Positions 22,200 to 32,105 of a stretch of 64,000 nucleotides of DNA are shown here, piece after piece. The stretch spans positions 5,270,001 to 5,334,000 of the forward strand of contig NZ_CP073714.1 of NCBI RefSeq assembly GCF_023101145.1. The letters are read 5' to 3'. The notes beneath the pieces are model-generated. The model saw only the letters and a program-made list of their open reading frames with translations, did no database searches and was not told the DNA's origin. Within the stretch, counting starts at the first letter, position 1, and the number at the start of each line of letters is the position of its first letter. The stretch is from Paenibacillus pabuli (GTDB taxonomy: Bacteria; Bacillota; Bacilli; Paenibacillales; Paenibacillaceae). The translations under genes and the position numbers were made by a program.

Positions 22200-25106
22200 T
22201 TACCTCTCCTCTCCCATTTTGACTGCCTGGTGAACCCGCAGCCTGCGGATTTGCCACAACAGCATCGTTGCTCCAATGATCAGCATGACCACGGTCACGC
22301 CGTACAGTTGCAGCATATCTTTCTCTTCAAACACAATTCGAAACGGTGGTACCTGTGCGGACACATTATCCGTAGTTTGCAGGAAGGGCAGGAACAGACG
22401 GCTGGATACCTGACCAATGCCAATACCGAGCAGGATGGACAGACCCGCCGTGAACACCTGCTCCAGCAGCAACATGCCGCTTAGTTGTGCCCTGGATAAT
22501 CCCATTGCCCGCAGGACACCAAACTGTACTACACGCCCGGATAGATTGAAGAACCAGTACAGAATGTATCCAATCAGAGAGATAATTACGGATACAAGGA
22601 ATCCGAGACTCAGTATGCCAAACACCCCGCCCCTTGACGGATGTTTGCCCTGGGTCACCAGCTCTGTACGCACATCGCGCACAGACGACAACTCAATGCC
22701 TTCTGCGGCAAGTTTCTCCATCAAAGGAGCTACTTTGGCATCCGGCTCCATCTTCAGCCAGACCTCATACGGAATCAGAGGCACCTGATCATAGATGTAA
22801 TCCAGATTGGCAATGAAAAACGGCATTTGATCCGGGTACTGGGCAGGCCAGTAAGGTATAATGCCAAAAACTACAAATTCAATGGCCTGGCCCTGTACAC
22901 CAATGGAGACGAGGTCTCCGGTTTTGAGCTTGAATTTGTCTGCAAATTTGGAAGAGATCAATACGGCCCCTTCATATTTACCAAGCAAATCGAGGTATCT
23001 GTAAGGATGTGCCGGAAACAAGTCATTGCGGAACCAGGCCACTTGAGCAAAGTCCACATTGTCGATCCCCACCAGCATTCCCTGTCCACCCGATTTGCCA
23101 GAGACAATAATATTGCCTTTCGTCTGCAGTACTCTCGCTGCGTGTTCTACACCTATCAGGCTGCGGAACACTTCAAAAGGTGGCTCGGAGTAAATCATCT
23201 TGGTAGGTTGTGAAGTGCCACCGCCTCCACCTCCGCCGCCGTTTCCTCCGCCTGCACCGCCTCCGCCAGAACCACCGCTACCTCCACCTTGCTGCCCGCC
23301 ACCCGAACCGCCGCCTTGTCCGGAACCTGTTGGCTTAACTTCAGGTGTGCCTTCCCATACCGTCTGCATAATAACATCCGTACCATATCGGTATAACGTG
23401 CGCTCGGTGGAGTTTAGATCAATGGTGCGAGCCGCTGCCGAATTATACACACCGAGTCCGAGTGTCAATACCAGCAGGATCATCAAAGGATAATAAGAAG
23501 ACGATGAACGTGAAAGCTGGGTCAGTGTCAAATACAATGGAACCGGAAGAAACTTGCGCCCGATCAGCTGAATGAGCTTCAAAATCCACGGGAACAACCT
23601 TAGGAAGAACAGCCCCAGTGCAAATATTGCGAGTGCCGGTACAAAGAACAGAAACGGCTGTACCTGAAGCTGATCTGTCGTCATGCCAGTCTGGAACGTC
23701 AACATTTGCCGTTCATAGAACAAGTAATATCCATATCCCGCAAGCCCCAGGAGCGCAATATCCAGAAACCAGCGCTGCCATACCGGAGCACGATCCGTGC
23801 GTGCCTGCCGACGTTTGGCCGATACAATCGTCGCCCGCGCATAGGTTATTGCCGGAATAAGCGAGGCGATGATTGCCACCAACACGGCGATAAGGCCAAG
23901 CAGGATGGCTTCTTTTGATATTCCGATTGGAATGGATTTCCGATCCACAAACGACAGGAATCCGCTGGCTGAACCAATGCTTTTCGCCATAAACCATCCA
24001 AGAAACGGTCCGATGAAAAGAGCAATCGCTCCCAGGAATATACCTTCAAGCAGATAAAGTGAGAATATCTGCCGGGCAGAAGCTCCGCGACTGCGTAGGA
24101 CCGCGATGTCACTTTCCTGCTTTTGTAGCGACTGTCTGGCATTCATGGCAATAAAATAAAAGACCATCGCAATCATCGGTGCTGCCAGTGTGAACAGCAT
24201 GGTCTGCAATTGCAGACTCTGACTGCGGAATTGTTTCAGCAGATCCCCGAAGGTGATATCCACTTTCGTATCCTTTAACCGCTGATATAGATCGATATCG
24301 AGCCTTTCCAGCACAGAGGTCAACCCCGAAAGCTGGCTTGTTTGAATTTCTTTCAGATCAAACGCATAATACCAGCGTGAATTCTGGAGAGGAATTCCTT
24401 TTTCCTTTAGCAAAACATCATTAAATACCGCTTCATCCACATAGAGTCCATTCATCATTCCGTCAAATCCCTGCACCCAGTACGGGCTGCTAGAATCATC
24501 GGCTTTGAAAGAACCTGTAATCTTCACACGTAACGTAATATCGAGACCGCTGTAGATCGGATATTCCAGAATATCTCCGATATGCAGATCGTTACGATAC
24601 ATACCCTCTTCCAGCATGACTGCTTCAATGGTATCGTCCTTCACCTGGTTACCCGGCTTCACTCCCGCGGAATAATTAACCTGTGCATCCAGGCCTGTCA
24701 TCGTGCCCAGACTCATGCTGCGGACCCGGCTGGCATCGACTTTGGTCGGGTCTTCCGGATTAACCTCCGTGCTGCGGATGGAACGGGAGTTCACATACGT
24801 ATGAAAAGGAAAACCGATATCGCGGGGTACATCCTCACGAATGTATCGATCCACTTCTTCCAGACCACGTGTGTCTGTCTTCACACCACCAGGTGCCTGG
24901 TAACTCATGAGCAACGAACCAGCTGGCAGTCCCTCACTGTTATCCTGCAGTGTCTGGGCCACGACCCGCTTCAGCGCACCATCGGCATACATCGGAATAC
25001 TAACGGTGAACGCGACCGCCACAATCAGTCCGATCAGTGTGCTGAACGTCATCCAGCGAGTGTTCCACATTTTGCGGAACAACAGCCGAAGCAATGGCAG
25101 CCCCAT
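22200..25106 (-). CDS. FtsX-type ABC transporter permease with Gly-rich linker
   Basis: A 968-residue membrane protein with a first helix at about 15-38, a large extracytoplasmic domain, two FtsX-like three-helix bundles and a final FtsX segment near the C-terminus. It belongs to the MacB/LolCE/BceB-like permeases that move or extract substrates mechanically rather than by a channel. A roughly 40-residue Gly/Ser/Gln stretch at about 593-630 joins two extracytoplasmic parts and looks like a flexible linker. Its start codon overlaps the adaptor stop by one base (TAATG), so the two are translationally coupled. Substrate unknown; efflux or envelope stress response are possible. Confidence 0.87.
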   Translation of the reverse strand: MGLPLLRLLFRKMWNTRWMTFSTLIGLIVAVAFTVSIPMYADGALKRVVAQTLQDNSEGLPAGSLLMSYQAPGGVKTDTRGLEEVDRYIREDVPRDIGFPFHTYVNSRSIRSTEVNPEDPTKVDASRVRSMSLGTMTGLDAQVNYSAGVKPGNQVKDDTIEAVMLEEGMYRNDLHIGDILEYPIYSGLDITLRVKITGSFKADDSSSPYWVQGFDGMMNGLYVDEAVFNDVLLKEKGIPLQNSRWYYAFDLKEIQTSQLSGLTSVLERLDIDLYQRLKDTKVDITFGDLLKQFRSQSLQLQTMLFTLAAPMIAMVFYFIAMNARQSLQKQESDIAVLRSRGASARQIFSLYLLEGIFLGAIALFIGPFLGWFMAKSIGSASGFLSFVDRKSIPIGISKEAILLGLIAVLVAIIASLIPAITYARATIVSAKRRQARTDRAPVWQRWFLDIALLGLAGYGYYLFYERQMLTFQTGMTTDQLQVQPFLFFVPALAIFALGLFFLRLFPWILKLIQLIGRKFLPVPLYLTLTQLSRSSSSYYPLMILLVLTLGLGVYNSAAARTIDLNSTERTLYRYGTDVIMQTVWEGTPEVKPTGSGQGGGSGGGQQGGGSGGSGGGGAGGGNGGGGGGGGTSQPTKMIYSEPPFEVFRSLIGVEHAARVLQTKGNIIVSGKSGGQGMLVGIDNVDFAQVAWFRNDLFPAHPYRYLDLLGKYEGAVLISSKFADKFKLKTGDLVSIGVQGQAIEFVVFGIIPYWPAQYPDQMPFFIANLDYIYDQVPLIPYEVWLKMEPDAKVAPLMEKLAAEGIELSSVRDVRTELVTQGKHPSRGGVFGILSLGFLVSVIISLIGYILYWFFNLSGRVVQFGVLRAMGLSRAQLSGMLLLEQVFTAGLSILLGIGIGQVSSRLFLPFLQTTDNVSAQVPPFRIVFEEKDMLQLYGVTVVMLIIGATMLLWQIRRLRVHQAVKMGEER

Positions 25107-26221
25107 TAGCGGCCTACTACTTTCTGTCCAACAGTCAGACCTTTCAGAATCTCCACATCCGTGGATGTCTGCTGCCCGACTTCCACGTCCACTTCACGCT
25201 TGCTTCCATCACTCTCCACCACTTGCACATACGTTCTTGAACCGATGGAGCGTAGAGCGGATACAGGAATAACAATTGCGTTCTCTGTACGCTGCGTGAC
25301 AATCGATACCGTTAGAGGTGTACCGCGTTCAACCCCTTTGGGCATTTTCGCCAGCGAGACGATCACATACTGATCCAGGCTTTCTTTCGCTGGAGGTGTT
25401 CCACCTTCCCCGGAACTTCCACCGTTCCCACTTCCACTACTCGATGCTTGGGCCACAGGCATCACTTTAACTTTGCCAGCCACTTTGCCTGCGCCATTAA
25501 TGTCCACATCCGCCTTCATGCCAGCCGAGAACTTTTCCAGGTCTTCCTTGGCAAACGTAGCTGCGACAACCAGGTTGGATGTATCTGCTATGGTCGCAAT
25601 TGGATCATAAGCTTTGACAGCCGCGCCCTTCTCCACCTGCACAGCAATGATTGTTCCACCGAATGGAGCGGTCAAAGTGGCTTTACCCAACTGATCCTCC
25701 AGATCGGCGAGTTCCTGACGAAGCTCTTCGAAGGCAATCGTGGACTCTTCGAACTCCACCGGGTCCATTTCATCCCGTTTGCGAAGCGTTTCCTTCATCT
25801 GGACTTCCGATTTGCGAATCTGCAGGTTTTTCGCCCGGATCTCCTTCTCTACGCTCTCTACATCAAGCACTGCGAGAAGTTGACCTTTTTTCACTTTATC
25901 TCCTGGTTTTACATTCAACTCTTTGATATGCATACCGTCCAGCGTAAAATATACCTTTTCCTCCCGCTGGCTCATCATCTTGCCGCTTCCGCTTACTTTC
26001 TTCTCCAGCGTCTCGGTCCGAACTTCATATTCCGGCTTCTTGGAGATCGTTGGTGGTGTAATCGGCGGAAGTACTTCTTCCTCTGTTTCAGCCGGCAGCA
26101 AAGAGCAGCCGGACATCGTTGCAGCCACTATCGCACTTAGCACAATAAGCGCTGCGCGTTTCCCCCTCTTCGGAGCGGCTCCTTTACTTGATAAATCTGC
26201 CGTCCGCCATTTCATAAACAT
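25106..26221 (-). CDS. MacA/HlyD-like adaptor lipoprotein
   Basis: A 371-residue membrane-fusion-type adaptor. The signal peptide ends in MSGC with C39 as the probable lipid site. A lipoyl-like half (VKPGDKVKKGQLLAVLD) leads into a coiled-coil hairpin (about 115-170, RAKNLQIRKSEVQMKETL) and returns to LTAPFGGTIIAVQVEKGAAV, then a beta-barrel region. A short Ser/Gly-rich loop (SSSGSGNGGSSGEGG) interrupts the barrel. The start ATG 26221 has GGAGG 9 nt upstream. It overlaps the upstream ATPase by 38 bp and the permease start by 1 bp. This gives the MacA-like component of the operon. Confidence 0.87.
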   Translation of the reverse strand: MFMKWRTADLSSKGAAPKRGKRAALIVLSAIVAATMSGCSLLPAETEEEVLPPITPPTISKKPEYEVRTETLEKKVSGSGKMMSQREEKVYFTLDGMHIKELNVKPGDKVKKGQLLAVLDVESVEKEIRAKNLQIRKSEVQMKETLRKRDEMDPVEFEESTIAFEELRQELADLEDQLGKATLTAPFGGTIIAVQVEKGAAVKAYDPIATIADTSNLVVAATFAKEDLEKFSAGMKADVDINGAGKVAGKVKVMPVAQASSSGSGNGGSSGEGGTPPAKESLDQYVIVSLAKMPKGVERGTPLTVSIVTQRTENAIVIPVSALRSIGSRTYVQVVESDGSKREVDVEVGQQTSTDVEILKGLTVGQKVVGR

Positions 26222-27116
26222 GGTCCGCAACCTCCAAAATCGTAGGATCGTGTGTAGTCATACAGATCGTTACTTGTTCAACTTCAATAATATTGCGAAA
26301 TACAGCCATAACCTGTGCTCCCATTTTGGAATCGAGTTCAGCTGTCGGCTCATCTGCGAGCAACAATCTCGGTCTGTGGGCGATTGCCTTGGCGATGGCC
26401 ACCCGCTGCTGCTCTCCCCCGGACATCTCGAATGGACGGTGCTTGACCCGTTTGGTTAGTCCAACCAGATCCAGACAATGACCTACCCGGTCTTTCCATT
26501 CCGAACGCGGCACGTCCGCCATCCGCAGCGACAGCTCTACATTTTCCCAGGCAGACAACAAGGGCATGAGCGCATACGCCTGAAAAATAAAACCAATTTC
26601 CTTACGCCGCAAAGCAGTCCGCCGTCGGTCTCCCCAATCCTGAAGAGGCTGGCCGGAGAACAAAATATCTCCACTTGAAGGCTGATCCAGTCCACCCAGC
26701 ATATTGAGCAGCGTCGTTTTGCCTGAGCCTGACCGCCCTTTCAACATCACCAGTTGTTGCGGGTTGACTTCCATATCGATGCCTTTGAGTACATGAATAA
26801 TGCGGCTTCCCGTCTGAAAACTGCGATGAACATTGCGAACTTCCAGAACAGGTCCATCATATGGAGGCAAGAGATCCCTTTTGGGAGAGCCAGCCTTCGT
26901 TTCCGGTTCAGCAGTTGCAGCTGCAATCTCATCCAGACTTGCTTCACTAACTATGTCGTGCGGGTCGACGGGTGCATTCTGGGGTTCACTTATGTATGTG
27001 GTGTCATCCTGCCCACCTGGTTCCTGCTGCTCCGTTTGCCCGACTGCACTGTCCTCGCCTGACTGGCTCTTGGCGGGTCTAATTTTGGAAAATAACTTTT
27101 TCATGCCAGCAATCAC
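26184..27116 (-). CDS. ABC transporter ATPase (MacB/LolD type) with acidic N-terminal extension
   Basis: A 310-residue ATPase and first gene of the operon. The first 90 residues are a low-complexity acidic/polar extension (GEDSAVGQTEQQEPGGQDD). Walker A is GRSGSGKTT; the Q-loop segment is FIFQAYALMPLLSAWEN, the signature MSGGEQQRVAIA and Walker B LLLADEPTAE. I place the start at GTG 27116, with AAAGGA five nt upstream; ATG 27122 is directly joined to that site, and GTG 27146 has no good site. The extension has no clear homology. It presumably energises the shared permease together with, or instead of, the second ATPase. Confidence 0.82.
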   Translation of the reverse strand: MIAGMKKLFSKIRPAKSQSGEDSAVGQTEQQEPGGQDDTTYISEPQNAPVDPHDIVSEASLDEIAAATAEPETKAGSPKRDLLPPYDGPVLEVRNVHRSFQTGSRIIHVLKGIDMEVNPQQLVMLKGRSGSGKTTLLNMLGGLDQPSSGDILFSGQPLQDWGDRRRTALRRKEIGFIFQAYALMPLLSAWENVELSLRMADVPRSEWKDRVGHCLDLVGLTKRVKHRPFEMSGGEQQRVAIAKAIAHRPRLLLADEPTAELDSKMGAQVMAVFRNIIEVEQVTICMTTHDPTILEVADHVYEMADGRFIK

Positions 27117-27273
27117 GCTCATCCTTTCTTTTTCTATCCCGTTCACTTCATCAAGACACTAAAAATAGAAATCTATTCCAACCTACACTGCATTATAAAC
27201 GACGGATCACAACTAAAAGTTACAAGCTTTTTACAACGTTCCAGTGAAAAAGTTAATATTTTGATGAACAAAC

Positions 27274-27306
27274 CAAAAAAGCACCCCAAAGTGTGGGATG
27301 CTTCCT
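27274..27306 (-). terminator. Terminator of the pyr operon
   Basis: AAGCATCCC / GGGGTGCTT with a loop of about 8 nt and six T on the minus strand, about 90 bp after the pyrE stop. Confidence 0.85.
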
Positions 27307-27395
27307 GAATATTCAATGAATTTGCCTCTATGACGGCAATCATTACAATTTTGATACCGTTCACAAGCAAACTGTTCAATCGGTTGTGAATGATA

Positions 27396-28037
27396 TTATT
27401 TACCAAATGAAGAAGGATCTTCACGCCAAGATTTGAGCAGTTCAAAATCACTCTCCTGAATTGTCCCCTCAGCCAAAGCCACATCCATCAAAGCGGTGTA
27501 ATTGGACAGGGTTTGCAGGGGAATTCCCGCTTCCTCAAAGGCCTTAATGCCCTTGTCGAGCTGATAGCTGAAAATGGCCAGTACCGCAAGAGGAGTCGCT
27601 CCGGCTACGCGTACCGCTTCAGCAGCTTTGATGGAACTGCCACCTGTCGAGATCAGGTCTTCAATGACAACAACCTTTTGTCCCTCGGTAATCAGTCCTT
27701 CAATCAGGTTCTCTTTGCCATGACCTTTGGCTTTATCACGAATGTAAGCCATTGGCAGATTCAGCTTTTGCGCAACCCAGGCTGCATGCGGGATACCGGC
27801 GGTTGCTGTACCTGCAATGACCTCTGCATCAGGGTATTGATCACGAATGATTGCAGCAAAGGCTTCAGCGATGTCGTTACGAATCTCTGGATAAGACATC
27901 GTTAAGCGATTATCACAATAGATTGGTGATTTGATGCCGGATGTCCAGGTAAATGGCTGCTGCGGACGCAGCGCCACCGCTTTAATTTTCAACAGTTGGG
28001 AAGCAATATGGTTAGGAATCTCGGTAAGTTCGATCAT
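27396..28037 (-). CDS. pyrE: Orotate phosphoribosyltransferase
   Basis: A 213-residue enzyme of UMP synthesis that joins orotate with PRPP to make OMP. The PRPP-binding loop VIEDLISTGGSS is at residues 124-135, and the catalytic flexible loop RDKAKGHGKEN with its Lys residues at 100-110. The N-terminus (FTWTSGIKSPIYCDNR) is the orotate-binding region. It is the last gene of the operon, overlapping pyrF by 4 bp (ATGA). Confidence 0.97.
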   Translation of the reverse strand: MIELTEIPNHIASQLLKIKAVALRPQQPFTWTSGIKSPIYCDNRLTMSYPEIRNDIAEAFAAIIRDQYPDAEVIAGTATAGIPHAAWVAQKLNLPMAYIRDKAKGHGKENLIEGLITEGQKVVVIEDLISTGGSSIKAAEAVRVAGATPLAVLAIFSYQLDKGIKAFEEAGIPLQTLSNYTALMDVALAEGTIQESDFELLKSWREDPSSFGK

Positions 28038-28774
28038 GCGTTCAACATCTCCTTCAAAATGGTTTCTGCCGCTTCACGCGGATTGGGAGCGCCCGTAATT
28101 GGTCTGCCTACAACAATGTAATGGCTGCCTCTGGCAATGGCTTCACCTGGCGTCAGGACACGAGTCTGGTCTCCGAGGCCACTTCCCGCTGGGCGGATGC
28201 CTGGTGTGACCGTGTGAAAATCACTGCCACAGGCTGCGCGGATCGCCGGTACTTCCAGCGGGGAAGCAACGACGCCATCGAGACCTGCCTCATGGGCCAG
28301 TCCTGCATAACGGACGACTGCTGCCTCCACACTTCCCTGAATGCCGATCTCGGTATTCATCGTTTCCTGACTGGTACTGGTCAGCTGGGTAACCGCAATT
28401 ATCTCAGGTTTGCGAAGAGAAGGATCATCAGCCAGAGCCGCCTCTGCACCTTCACGGGCAGCGCGCATCATGCTTGTACCTCCAGCTGCATGCACATTGA
28501 ACATATCCACACCCAGACGAGTTATGCTCTCCGCACCACCACGAACCGTGTTAGGAATATCATGCATCTTCACATCAAGAAATACCGAATATCCCTTCGA
28601 CTTTAGTTCCCGAATGAAGTCTGGGCCAGCGGCGTAGAAAAGCTGCATGCCTACCTTCAGATAACAGGGAATGCCTTCGAGAGCCTGTACTAATTGCTGT
28701 GCTTGCTCTGCTCCGGGATAATCGAGAGCCACCATCAGACGGCCAGCCATTTCGTTGAAATTCGGGTGATTCAT
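28034..28774 (-). CDS. pyrF: Orotidine 5'-phosphate decarboxylase
   Basis: A 246-residue TIM-barrel enzyme that converts OMP to UMP, the last step of the pathway. The catalytic DVKMHDIPNT motif is at residues 67-76 (Lys69 and Asp72 as key residues), and the phosphate-gripping GIRPAGSGLGDQ is near 193-204. It overlaps pyrE, so the two are translationally coupled. A stable hairpin precedes it (28825-28863). Confidence 0.97.
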   Translation of the reverse strand: MNHPNFNEMAGRLMVALDYPGAEQAQQLVQALEGIPCYLKVGMQLFYAAGPDFIRELKSKGYSVFLDVKMHDIPNTVRGGAESITRLGVDMFNVHAAGGTSMMRAAREGAEAALADDPSLRKPEIIAVTQLTSTSQETMNTEIGIQGSVEAAVVRYAGLAHEAGLDGVVASPLEVPAIRAACGSDFHTVTPGIRPAGSGLGDQTRVLTPGEAIARGSHYIVVGRPITGAPNPREAAETILKEMLNA

Positions 28775-28824
28775 AATCCAGCGCTCCTTCCAAAAGCTTG
28801 ATTTTTCCGTTTTTGCCCGATATA

Positions 28825-28863
28825 AAGGACATCCCGCCAGCCCGAAGGCTGACTGATGTCCTT
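28825..28863 (-). other. Intercistronic UUCG-tetraloop hairpin between carB and pyrF
   Basis: AAGGACATC / GATGTCCTT with an inner CAGCC-TTCG-GGCTG. It is a very stable hairpin in the pyr mRNA, with no T-run of note after it (CCTTTATATC), so it is more likely an mRNA processing or stability element than a terminator. It may lower pyrFE expression relative to carB. Confidence 0.65.
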
Positions 28864-28885
28864 GATCAGTGACAAATCGTCTTAT

Positions 28886-31800
28886 TTATTCTACAAAGGC
28901 TGGCATAGCCTCAGAGGAGAAGTTGATCGTTTGCAGCATGATCAACAATGCACGGATCGTATCCAGTGAAGTCATACATACAATGCCGTTCTCCACCGCT
29001 TCACGGCGAATACGGAATCCGTCACGCTGTGGCGTTTTGCCTTTGGTCAAGGTGTTGAATACAAAGTTTGCTTCGCCGCTGCGAATCATATCGAGAATGT
29101 TCGGCGAACCTTCACTTAATTTATTCACCGTGGTCACCGGAATGTTCGCAGCTTCAAGCGCAGCTGCCGTTCCTCCAGTTGCCATGATTTTGTAACCCAA
29201 TCTGTAGAAACCTTCGAGCAAAGGTACAGCTTCGTCTTTGTCTTTATCCGCTACCGTTACCACAATTGCGCCGGTGGCCGGGATCTTCATGCCTGCACCG
29301 ATAAGACCTTTGAACAACGCTTTGGCGTAATTCGGGTCACGACCCATAACCTCACCTGTGGATTTCATCTCAGGTCCAAGGGTTGGCTCCACACGACGCA
29401 GCTTCGCGAAGGAGAAGACTGGAACTTTTACGGAAACATGATCCGACTCAGGCCACAGACCATCGACATAACCGAGGTCTTTCAGCTTCACGCCCAGAAT
29501 AGCTTGTGTTGCCAAGTTCGCCATCGGAATGTTGGTTACTTTGCTCAGGAAAGGTACTGTACGGGATGAACGCGGGTTCACCTCGATGATATACACTTGG
29601 CCATCATGGATAACAAACTGGATGTTAACTAAACCAATTGTCTTCAGTTCTTTGGCAATCTTAATTGTAATCTCTACAATTTTCTCTTTCAGATCCTGAG
29701 ACAGGTGCTGTGGCGGATAAACCGCGATGGAATCGCCAGAGTGAACCCCCGCACGCTCGATATGCTCCATGATCCCCGGAATCAATACCGTTTCGCCATC
29801 ACAGATCGCGTCAACCTCAACCTCTTTCCCCATCATGTAACGGTCGATCAGGACCGGATGCTCCGGATTGATTTTAACCGCCTGCTCCATGTAGGTCAGC
29901 AATTCGGAATCGGAGTATACGATCTCCATGGCACGACCACCAAGTACGTAGGAAGGACGAACCAGAACCGGGTAACCCAGACTTTGAGCCGTTTCAACCG
30001 CATCATCTACCGAAATGACTGTTTTGCCTTTAGGTTGTGCAATTTCCAGACGGGAGAGCAGATGTTCAAACTTCTTGCGATCTTCCGCCTCATCGATGTT
30101 TTCCAGATCGGTTCCGAGAATCGTTACGCCAGCGGCACGCAGTGGTGCTGCCAGGTTGATTGCCGTTTGACCACCAAACTGTACGATAACACCTACAGGC
30201 TGTTCCTGTTCGATAACGTTCATTACATCTTCGAAGAACAGAGGTTCAAAGTACAACCGATCCGATGTATTAAAGTCCGTTGACACCGTCTCCGGATTGT
30301 TATTAATGATTACCGCTTCATAGCCTGCTTTTTGCAGAGCCCATACCGCATGTACTGTTGAATAGTCGAACTCAATCCCTTGACCAATCCGGATCGGGCC
30401 GGAACCAAGTACCACTACTTTTTTCTTGTCTGAAGGAATGACTTCATTCTCAGTTTCGTAAGTGGAGTAGTAATATGGCGTTGTTGCTTCAAATTCAGCT
30501 GCACATGTATCTACCATTTTGTATACCGGGCGAAGGTTCTCTTCTACACGGCGTGCTCTTACTTCAGTTTCTTTCGTTAATGTGCCACCAGGCTGACCTT
30601 GAGCTCGCAGCTCAGCAATGGCACGGTCTGTGAAGCCAAGGCGCTTGGCTTGATACAGTGTCTCGGATGTCAGTTCGGATTCCTCGCGAATGCGATCTTC
30701 GAAGCCGATCAGCCCTTCGAGTTTATCCAGGAACCACCAGTCAATCTTGGTCAGATCCTGAAGCTGTTGCAACGTATAACCTCTGCGGAATGCCTCAGCA
30801 ATCAAGAAGATACGCTCATCGTCGGCTTTGACCAGACGCTCATTCAGTGTTGCTTCATCAAGGGTTTCAGCATCTTTCAGATACAGTCGGTGCACGCCGA
30901 TTTCCAGGGAACGAACTGCTTTGTGAATTGACTCTTCAAATGTCCGGCCAATGGCCATCACTTCGCCTGTCGCTTTCATCTGTGTGCCCAGTTTGCGGTT
31001 CGCCGAGACGAACTTGTCGAACGGCCAGCGTGGAATTTTGCTTACGATATAGTCCAGTGTTGGCTCAAAACAAGCATACGTTTGACCCGTTACCGGGTTC
31101 ACAATTTCGTCCAATGTGTACCCCAATGCGATTTTGGCAGCCATCTTCGCGATTGGATATCCTGTTGCTTTCGAAGCCAGCGCGGAAGAACGACTTACCC
31201 GCGGGTTAACTTCGATCACATAATACTGGAAGCTGTGTGGATCAAGCGCAAACTGTACGTTACATCCACCTTCAATGTTGAGGGCACGAATGATTTTCAG
31301 AGAAGCGGAGCGCAGCATCTGATATTCACGGTCAGACAGCGTCTGGCTTGGCGCCACAACGATACTGTCACCTGTATGAACACCCACTGGGTCAAAGTTT
31401 TCCATGTTGCAGACCACGATACAGTTATCGTTTTTGTCACGCATAACCTCATACTCGACTTCTTTCATGCCAGCAATGCTCTTCTCGACCAGACATTGCC
31501 CAATCGGGCTGTAACGAAGGCCTGCTGCTACGGTTTCACGCAGCTCTTCTTCGTTTGCACAGATCCCGCCGCCTGTTCCGCCAAGCGTGTAAGCTGGACG
31601 GACGATGATTGGATAACCAATCTCATTCGCAAAATCAAGTGATTCCTCAAGTGTTGTTACGATTACACTCTCAGGTACAGGCTGTTCCAATTCGCGCATC
31701 AAATCACGGAACAAGTCACGGTCTTCTGCTTTCTCAATGGATGTGAGCTGGGTACCGAGCAGTTTGACGTTCTCGCGCTCCAGAACACCGGCACGTGCAA

Positions 31801-32104
31801 GTTCCACAGCCATGTTCAGACCCGTTTGACCGCCAAGGGTTGGCAGCAAGCCGTCAGGACGTTCCTGACGAATGATTTGCGTTACAAAATCCAGTGTAAT
31901 GGGCTCGATATAGACTTTGTCAGCCATGTTCGTATCCGTCATAATTGTTGCCGGGTTGCTGTTAATGAGTACAACTTCCACGCCTTCTTCTTTCAGTGCC
32001 TGGCAGGCCTGTGTACCGGCATAGTCAAACTCGGCCGCTTGACCGATGACGATTGGACCGGAACCAATCACCAGGATTTTCTTAAGATCTTTGTTAATCG
32101 GCAT
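28886..32104 (-). CDS. carB: Carbamoyl-phosphate synthase large subunit
   Basis: A 1072-residue protein making carbamoyl phosphate from bicarbonate, two ATP and ammonia tunnelled from CarA. Two homologous ATP-grasp halves are visible (GSGPIVIGQAAEFDYAGTQA near the start and GSGPIRIGQGIEFDYSTVHA near 560), with matching EVNPR motifs (EVNPRVSRSSALASKATGYP and EVNPRSSRTVPFLSKVTNIP). The C-terminal MGS-like domain (ATGGTAAALE) is where UMP or other effectors bind in relatives. Length is normal. It is 1 bp from carA and belongs to the pyr operon, so supply is coupled to pyrimidine need. Confidence 0.98.
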   Translation of the reverse strand: MPINKDLKKILVIGSGPIVIGQAAEFDYAGTQACQALKEEGVEVVLINSNPATIMTDTNMADKVYIEPITLDFVTQIIRQERPDGLLPTLGGQTGLNMAVELARAGVLERENVKLLGTQLTSIEKAEDRDLFRDLMRELEQPVPESVIVTTLEESLDFANEIGYPIIVRPAYTLGGTGGGICANEEELRETVAAGLRYSPIGQCLVEKSIAGMKEVEYEVMRDKNDNCIVVCNMENFDPVGVHTGDSIVVAPSQTLSDREYQMLRSASLKIIRALNIEGGCNVQFALDPHSFQYYVIEVNPRVSRSSALASKATGYPIAKMAAKIALGYTLDEIVNPVTGQTYACFEPTLDYIVSKIPRWPFDKFVSANRKLGTQMKATGEVMAIGRTFEESIHKAVRSLEIGVHRLYLKDAETLDEATLNERLVKADDERIFLIAEAFRRGYTLQQLQDLTKIDWWFLDKLEGLIGFEDRIREESELTSETLYQAKRLGFTDRAIAELRAQGQPGGTLTKETEVRARRVEENLRPVYKMVDTCAAEFEATTPYYYSTYETENEVIPSDKKKVVVLGSGPIRIGQGIEFDYSTVHAVWALQKAGYEAVIINNNPETVSTDFNTSDRLYFEPLFFEDVMNVIEQEQPVGVIVQFGGQTAINLAAPLRAAGVTILGTDLENIDEAEDRKKFEHLLSRLEIAQPKGKTVISVDDAVETAQSLGYPVLVRPSYVLGGRAMEIVYSDSELLTYMEQAVKINPEHPVLIDRYMMGKEVEVDAICDGETVLIPGIMEHIERAGVHSGDSIAVYPPQHLSQDLKEKIVEITIKIAKELKTIGLVNIQFVIHDGQVYIIEVNPRSSRTVPFLSKVTNIPMANLATQAILGVKLKDLGYVDGLWPESDHVSVKVPVFSFAKLRRVEPTLGPEMKSTGEVMGRDPNYAKALFKGLIGAGMKIPATGAIVVTVADKDKDEAVPLLEGFYRLGYKIMATGGTAAALEAANIPVTTVNKLSEGSPNILDMIRSGEANFVFNTLTKGKTPQRDGFRIRREAVENGIVCMTSLDTIRALLIMLQTINFSSEAMPAFVE

Positions 32105-32105
32105 G

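Noticed and set aside
22417..23493. Pro-rich plus-strand ORFs opposite the FtsX permease
   Set aside because: The Pro runs are the complement of the Gly-rich linker codons; no independent coding signal.
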